Shown piece by piece: positions 60,101 through 64,000 of a stretch of 64,000 bases of DNA; the first letter of the stretch is position 1; each line of letters starts with the position of its first letter. Location: positions 62,001 to 126,000 of the forward strand of contig NZ_JAERQJ010000004.1 in NCBI RefSeq assembly GCF_016735115.1, given 5' to 3'. The notes below the pieces were generated by a model, which ran no database searches, had not been told where the DNA came from, and saw nothing but the letters and a program-made list of their open reading frames with translations. Made by a program: the position numbers and the translations under genes. Source of the stretch: Aquimarina mytili. GTDB lineage: Bacteria; Bacteroidota; Bacteroidia; Flavobacteriales; Flavobacteriaceae.

Positions 60101-62390
60101 GGATCCAGAGGCAGAAGGGCTCAAATTATCTGATCATTTTACTACCAATGATACCTTCTTTATGGATATGTGGTATTCTGCAGTGTATAACCCAGGTAGT
60201 AGCGGTTATGATCGATCTTCTGTTGATATTCGAGAAAAGCAAGCTACCATCACAGAGTTAAATAGAACAGAGAATTATATGATCGTTGAGGTGATGGCTT
60301 CTAGTCCAAACTTTAGAGATGCTTTTCAATTTGATGCTAGTCCTTTTTCTTATTTGCACGGAGGACGTAAAATAAATGTTTTAGGAAGAGAGATTTGGTT
60401 GTATGGAACAAACGATAAGCATTCTCGCTATGATCTAGCCTGGAGAAGAAATGGCGATGGCCGTGCATACTCTGCAATTTTTAGAGTTATCGGAAATAAA
60501 GAAGCATTTGATCAAAAAGAAGGAGATATTAGAGTCAATGAGATTAGTGTCACCGATGGTGTAAATAGTTATAAGACCAGATATTATTATAATCAAGAAG
60601 GATATAACGAAGATCCTAATCATTTTAATTACCGTTCCTCTGGTGCAATTTCATATATACCTAATGATGACAATTCACCTATTCCATATAGTGCAGAGTT
60701 ACCTGCTCCCAAGGTAATGTATGAATTTGTAAGAGTAAAGGATATCGATAATAGTGGAGCAGTTGTTGGAACAACAATGTATCAATTTAATGTGCTTAAG
60801 GATAAAGATCCTAATAAAATCAAATTCGGAGATTTCCTGGAAATTGATTTCAATGAGCAAACACATTATAATACAAGTCTTAGAGGTAATGTGAGTAAGA
60901 ATGAAATAGTTGTTCATGATAACCTCGGCTCAATCGGGCAGTTATTAGAAAAGAAAACATATAATAAAGAATATCAACTTGTTTCAGTAAATCGAAATGA
61001 ATATTATGAAAGAAATGATCGGCCAAATAACCAGGGTATGGATCAGCAATCGTATCAACTCTATAAAAAAATTGGGTACTGGCAAGGTAATGAAGTAGTT
61101 CGAAATGCATGGGCTGTCAACTCTTCTTCTAGAATCAAATATGCCCCGGGTATTAAGAGTAGTACTACAATCTCAGGGAATTTTTCTAAACATACCACCT
61201 ATGATGCATATGATGATATTACCGGTGCAACATTACAAACCACGACTCGAATGAGTGATCAAACGCAGGTACGATCAAAGGTAATTCCGGCCTTTAGAAA
61301 GTATGATGCCATGGGTAGTAAAGTAGACAATAGTGCTAATAAAAATATGCTTGCTCAAACAGCAGCTAATATTACTCAGATAAACAAAGAGGGTACCTGG
61401 AAAACCATTGCCGCCAATATCTCCACATGGAATAATGAGTGGAGCTATCAAAATGACCAGGATGGTACTACAAGTTCTCCAGCTGATGCAGCTCAAAAAA
61501 TCTGGCGTAAACATAAAACCTATACTTGGAAAGGTAATGTAGATAAAGATGGTGCTTTTATCGGATATACGGGAGAAGATGATGCATTCAATTGGGGTGC
61601 AAATGCTTCTCAAACTAATACAAAATGGATTAATACATCTACAGTTAGTTTATATGATCATTTCTCTATGCCATTAGAAGTCACAGATATTAATGAGAAT
61701 AGAGTGAGTACAAAAATGGGAGATAATCAATCTAAGGTTATTGCCACAGCTAATGCAAAATACAATCACATGTTTTATAGTGGTGCAGAGTATTTTGAGA
61801 AGGATAATACTAAAACGTATTTAGATGGAGGGGTATCAACTTTAGGAAATGTTGTTACGGTAGCAGATGCGCATACTGGTAACAATATAGTAAGTGTAAA
61901 TAATGCTGCTGCTTTTGAAGTTAAAATGCCTGCTGACCAAGATCGATCAGGAGGATCAGAGTTTAAAGTTTCGGTATGGGTTCGTAAAGGACAAGAAGGT
62001 AATGTAAGCCTTAGAACTCAAAACGGAACTAGTTTCCCTCTGGCAACAGATTTCAATGATAACGAACGTCTAACGGCTGGAGATTGGGTCTTGTTAAATG
62101 GATATGTTACTGTTTATGATAGAGAAGCGATTGTAACGGTAGATGCCCTTGGAGCCACAGAGTTAGATGATTTTAGAATCCACCCAGTAGAGTCTGCTAT
62201 GACTAGTTATGTGTACAATGAATGGGATGAGCTAACCCATATTTTAGGAGGAAATAACCTGGCGACCAAATATGAATATGATTCTGCCGGAAGATTAATA
62301 AAAACTTTTAAAGAAGTTATCGATGTGCCTGATGTGGTAGAAGGAGGGTTTAAAGATATAGAGATAATTGATTATAACTACAAGAAATAA
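57192..62390 (+). CDS. SpvB-like secreted giant protein with YD-repeat end
   Basis: 1732 residues. Signal peptide or N-terminal anchor (VIAVFFTLTFLQTLIPYNQL). N-terminal domain DATDMVNLLTGDLSYVLPLL, then PLALSYHAGIAMDQEASWVG and LGWNLNPGAINRTVHG is the SpvB/TcdB start as seen in large Bacteroidota proteins. Residues about 130-320 are Gly/Ser-rich alternating strands. The middle has many W/Y/D-rich segments. Near the C-terminus (about 1540-1660) is a carbohydrate-binding-module-like segment (FEVKMPADQDRSGGSEFKVS), then ESAMTSYVYNEWDELTHILG and YEYDSAGRLIKTFKE. No RHS core or toxin tip is present. It stops 6 bp before the next RHS gene, so the two are coupled. It is a larger relative of the locus A protein at 48543. 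Confidence 0.85.
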   Translation: MKNTRTKFSHRVIAVFFTLTFLQTLIPYNQLWANNNGPKSPEAGAFEPVDATDMVNLLTGDLSYVLPLLNVPSPEGGYPLALSYHAGIAMDQEASWVGLGWNLNPGAINRTVHGFADDYNSVKFYEFFYDIGGSESIYNLSVGYGSPEGNFSAGLGFSWGTNKTLGGSVSFGFGPKIGDTGFDGSVTLGTNGASVGVGFTPAKASNLSFGVSASTSGLVTANAGYKFNSNSIGISINSSGDYTFNMSANGKNASLGINYSNVGGVGIKASANRNSGTVRGAGVNLSLGFNNTVNQGDLTVKTSSYNYGIAVPTPYGTFSASFGKQKIRWNLNKTKLNRVIGPLHFDKFKKDLYIIDIFPGGLSNFYTKRADTYWDAVNIYNEEIQKCWDSGLYQSCAGSIQRDNRFMDIYEFPLENETFTYMDKNNAVFPSMDSYNVQAQGISGTMSLKYFENANLFSLAKNYDTFYTFYTIDENQDILTDDLITPRPQKAEFTFENRPEFYFENEFASYLGTTPASFNSDSTNENIVEYHQSSDANGLPRRKVGNTIEYFTNEEVFSFSNQEKYARGYIAPRNLYQIPNRSPDGIGAFTIVGMDGKRYHYSLPVYNYASVTRSFGFVENKEEHQAYHEKVQDNPYATHWLLTAVTGADYIDMNSNGKVDESDYGYWVEFDYGKWSEAYAWKSPYGKDYIESNDNEEVKTRIEGFKDVYYLDQVKTRTHTAIFSKSVREDDLSHEWKYSSVDWKNAGSPYTERFVIPKQKSLKLNQIILLKNEDAREVRKNAESSNPIVSGVTNVRFPSPNSVSRSYSYNLKNSVFDIYDIPEAILDKAVKVINMRYNNTLVKQTPNASSGRGRLTLNSVQFNGKKNENLIPPYKFEYYNESDFNLDNKNDWGYNDTTPWDWSLKKIITPQGGSINVKYESDDYHKPALQMGKLFTRELQFTFLDAPPPGGNPSSAPEGKIRIKIEVDPEDPEAEGLKLSDHFTTNDTFFMDMWYSAVYNPGSSGYDRSSVDIREKQATITELNRTENYMIVEVMASSPNFRDAFQFDASPFSYLHGGRKINVLGREIWLYGTNDKHSRYDLAWRRNGDGRAYSAIFRVIGNKEAFDQKEGDIRVNEISVTDGVNSYKTRYYYNQEGYNEDPNHFNYRSSGAISYIPNDDNSPIPYSAELPAPKVMYEFVRVKDIDNSGAVVGTTMYQFNVLKDKDPNKIKFGDFLEIDFNEQTHYNTSLRGNVSKNEIVVHDNLGSIGQLLEKKTYNKEYQLVSVNRNEYYERNDRPNNQGMDQQSYQLYKKIGYWQGNEVVRNAWAVNSSSRIKYAPGIKSSTTISGNFSKHTTYDAYDDITGATLQTTTRMSDQTQVRSKVIPAFRKYDAMGSKVDNSANKNMLAQTAANITQINKEGTWKTIAANISTWNNEWSYQNDQDGTTSSPADAAQKIWRKHKTYTWKGNVDKDGAFIGYTGEDDAFNWGANASQTNTKWINTSTVSLYDHFSMPLEVTDINENRVSTKMGDNQSKVIATANAKYNHMFYSGAEYFEKDNTKTYLDGGVSTLGNVVTVADAHTGNNIVSVNNAAAFEVKMPADQDRSGGSEFKVSVWVRKGQEGNVSLRTQNGTSFPLATDFNDNERLTAGDWVLLNGYVTVYDREAIVTVDALGATELDDFRIHPVESAMTSYVYNEWDELTHILGGNNLATKYEYDSAGRLIKTFKEVIDVPDVVEGGFKDIEIIDYNYKK

Positions 62391-62396
62391 TACGAT

Positions 62397-64000
62397 ATGA
62401 GACATTTTATTATAGATATACGAGTTTGGGTTATAGTATTTCTATTATCCTTTGCAATTAAAGGTAATGCCCAATGTAGGTTAACTAGCTTTCCAGATGT
62501 TACTTTAAATCCAATTTCTAGTAGCAGTTATGTTGAAGTTCGAGTTGCGAGTTTAGGTAGGACTTGTAGAGCTGATATTATATTTACCAATATACCTACT
62601 TGGGTAAGTGCAATTACCAATATTGGAGGTACCAGAACCAGGACAGTTGAGATTGACGTTGTAGCCAATACCTCTGGGGCATCACGATCGGCTGTTATTA
62701 ATTATGATTTAGAAGGGGATAGGGGGACTTTTACAATAACACAATCCACTACCAATACCGATTTGGTGCCCGAAAACCATAATACTGTTACTACCGTTAT
62801 TAAGGATGTCATGGGTAAAACAATCGGAACCAAACGTTCATATTTTGATCCTTTGGGAAAACCGGTACAAAGTCAAAGTAAAGATTTTAAAACTGGTAAA
62901 ACCTGGGCTTCGCAAACCTTATACGATCATCAGGGACGTGCTGCAGTATCTACTTTAAATGCACCCATCGGGAATGCGATTGGTTATAAAAGTGATTTTG
63001 TTAAAAAGGCAGATGGCACTACGTTTTCAATTAATGATTTTGAAACTACTGACCTTGAGAATCCATCGATAGTGGGGACACAAGCAAATACATTAGGGTG
63101 GTATTATAGCGAAAGTAATATAGATGACCCGAATACGGCTGCAAAAGAAGGGGAATCATTTCAGGATATAACCGATAGGCCTTATTCTAGAGTGATTTAT
63201 AGCGAGCTTAATGGAGCTCCTTTAAAAACTATTGGAGGTAATAAAATGGGTGGAGAATGGAAAAATGGCTACGCTTTTTCTATGCCCGCTGGACAAGAGT
63301 TATCTCAATCAGTGGCCTTTGGGCAAGGGATATCCAGTAATCATGAAGTTATTAAGACCGTGTATCGTAATGTCCATGGAATAGAAACTGTAGTATTTAC
63401 CGATACTGATGGAAGAGCTTTAGCCAGTGCACGAAGTGGTAATGAAGAAGAAAACGTGCCAGTACGATATTCAACCATAGATGTCAATGAACAAAATTTT
63501 GTTGACATTCATATCCCAAAGGGAACTAAAGGTATTGTGGTTAAAAATTATTTGGATAACGAATTAACGAATAGCCCATATTTTTTTAAAGTATATGATT
63601 TGACAACAGAAGAAGTCATAACTACAGAGTTTGCTGATCTTCCTCCAGGTCTATATAGAATTGCTAGTATTACAGTTACCAATAATTGGTTGCCTAAAAA
63701 AGTAACCTATCCCGAAAATTACTACGATTACAATTTAAATGAATATGATAAAGCTGGGCGTTTACTTAGTGCGAAGCAACCTTTAGATCATGAAAAATTA
63801 GAGAGTACCTTTCGTTATAATTCATTAGGACAATTGGAATACGCAAATGGTCCTGATGAAGGGGATACCTGGATTTTGTACAGAGAAGATGGGCAAATAC
63901 GTTTTTCTATCAACAGCAAGCAATGGAAAAACAAGGAATTTTCATACACAAACTATGATCATAGAGGTAGGCCTATAGAGAGTGGGGTGTATACCGATGA
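62397..64000 (+). CDS. RHS-repeat protein with BACON-like N-terminal domain, 3' end outside window
   Basis: Open from ATG 62397 to the right edge (534 codons, no stop). Signal peptide RVWVIVFLLSFAIKGNAQ to about residue 26. Then WVSAITNIGGTRTRTVEIDV and SGASRSAVINYDLEGDRG with FTITQ at the end, the pattern of a BACON domain (an Ig-like mucin/carbohydrate-binding module). Next comes the RHS part: VIKDVMGKTIGTKRSYFDPL, GKPVQSQSKDF, LYDHQGRAAVSTLNAP, NEYDKAGRLLSAKQPLD. It starts 6 bp after the SpvB-like stop, giving the same SpvB-RHS order in reverse to locus A. The core, toxin tip and immunity gene should lie beyond the right edge. Confidence 0.85.
   Translation, partial: MRHFIIDIRVWVIVFLLSFAIKGNAQCRLTSFPDVTLNPISSSSYVEVRVASLGRTCRADIIFTNIPTWVSAITNIGGTRTRTVEIDVVANTSGASRSAVINYDLEGDRGTFTITQSTTNTDLVPENHNTVTTVIKDVMGKTIGTKRSYFDPLGKPVQSQSKDFKTGKTWASQTLYDHQGRAAVSTLNAPIGNAIGYKSDFVKKADGTTFSINDFETTDLENPSIVGTQANTLGWYYSESNIDDPNTAAKEGESFQDITDRPYSRVIYSELNGAPLKTIGGNKMGGEWKNGYAFSMPAGQELSQSVAFGQGISSNHEVIKTVYRNVHGIETVVFTDTDGRALASARSGNEEENVPVRYSTIDVNEQNFVDIHIPKGTKGIVVKNYLDNELTNSPYFFKVYDLTTEEVITTEFADLPPGLYRIASITVTNNWLPKKVTYPENYYDYNLNEYDKAGRLLSAKQPLDHEKLESTFRYNSLGQLEYANGPDEGDTWILYREDGQIRFSINSKQWKNKEFSYTNYDHRGRPIESGVYTD

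Overview
The window is a low-GC stretch of a Bacteroidota chromosome, most likely a marine member of the Flavobacteriaceae. Three things support this: the gene families (long-form NusB, DUF3276/PUR protein, DUF1573-YajC pair, DUF4856, DUF3570/DUF4266, imelysin-HTTM-TonB receptor iron locus, DUF6443/RHS proteins), the Bacteroidota -7 promoter box TAnnTTTG in front of several genes, and the weak or absent Shine-Dalgarno sequences. An Aquimarina-like organism would fit, but the genus cannot be fixed from this sequence alone. I see no rRNA, tRNA, CRISPR array or complete insertion sequence.

From 1 to about 19.9 kb the content is mainly housekeeping: recQ (cut by the left edge), a cyclophilin-FKBP fusion, a BstA-like thiol transferase, small redox and hydrolase genes, an M14 carboxypeptidase, an ABC exporter, a leucine-type dehydrogenase, nusB, DUF1573-yajC, pepT, pyrD, a LysE exporter, an HMG-CoA lyase-like enzyme and a haem-binding-domain protein. 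A 56-residue peptide gene with a double-glycine leader look lies on the minus strand between recQ and the isomerase gene.

From 20 to 29 kb lies a probable iron region: DUF4856 lipoprotein, imelysin lipoprotein, HTTM membrane protein, TonB-dependent receptor, then a PAS protein, a NaChBac-like channel with an unusual filter (TLEDWTD), ferritin, and a tiny Cys/Lys-rich protein. From 29 to 40.5 kb follow a thioredoxin/DUF4266/DUF3570 operon, an Ada-like protein, NTF2-like proteins, a broken PD40 propeller gene, DinB and SRPBCC proteins, two YCII (DGPF-like) proteins with an ECF42-type sigma factor, and a sugar deacetylase-formyltransferase pair.

From 40.8 kb to the right edge the window is dominated by very large secreted proteins of the YD/RHS and SpvB-like class, arranged as two related loci. 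Locus A is a tail-fibre-like protein, an RHS protein with calcium-binding repeats and a variable C-terminal domain, a probable immunity gene, and an SpvB-like protein that ends in YD repeats. Locus B is a small conserved-looking protein, a second tail-fibre-like protein, an OmpH/Skp-like chaperone, a lipoprotein, a second SpvB-like protein, and an RHS protein with a BACON-like domain that runs off the window. Between the loci lies a 976-bp gene-poor stretch rich in repeats: a 143-bp element with 20-bp terminal inverted repeats, a terminator, a short palindrome, and a striking array of fourteen degenerate 21-bp units. The two RHS/SpvB loci and this array are the parts most worth a second look.
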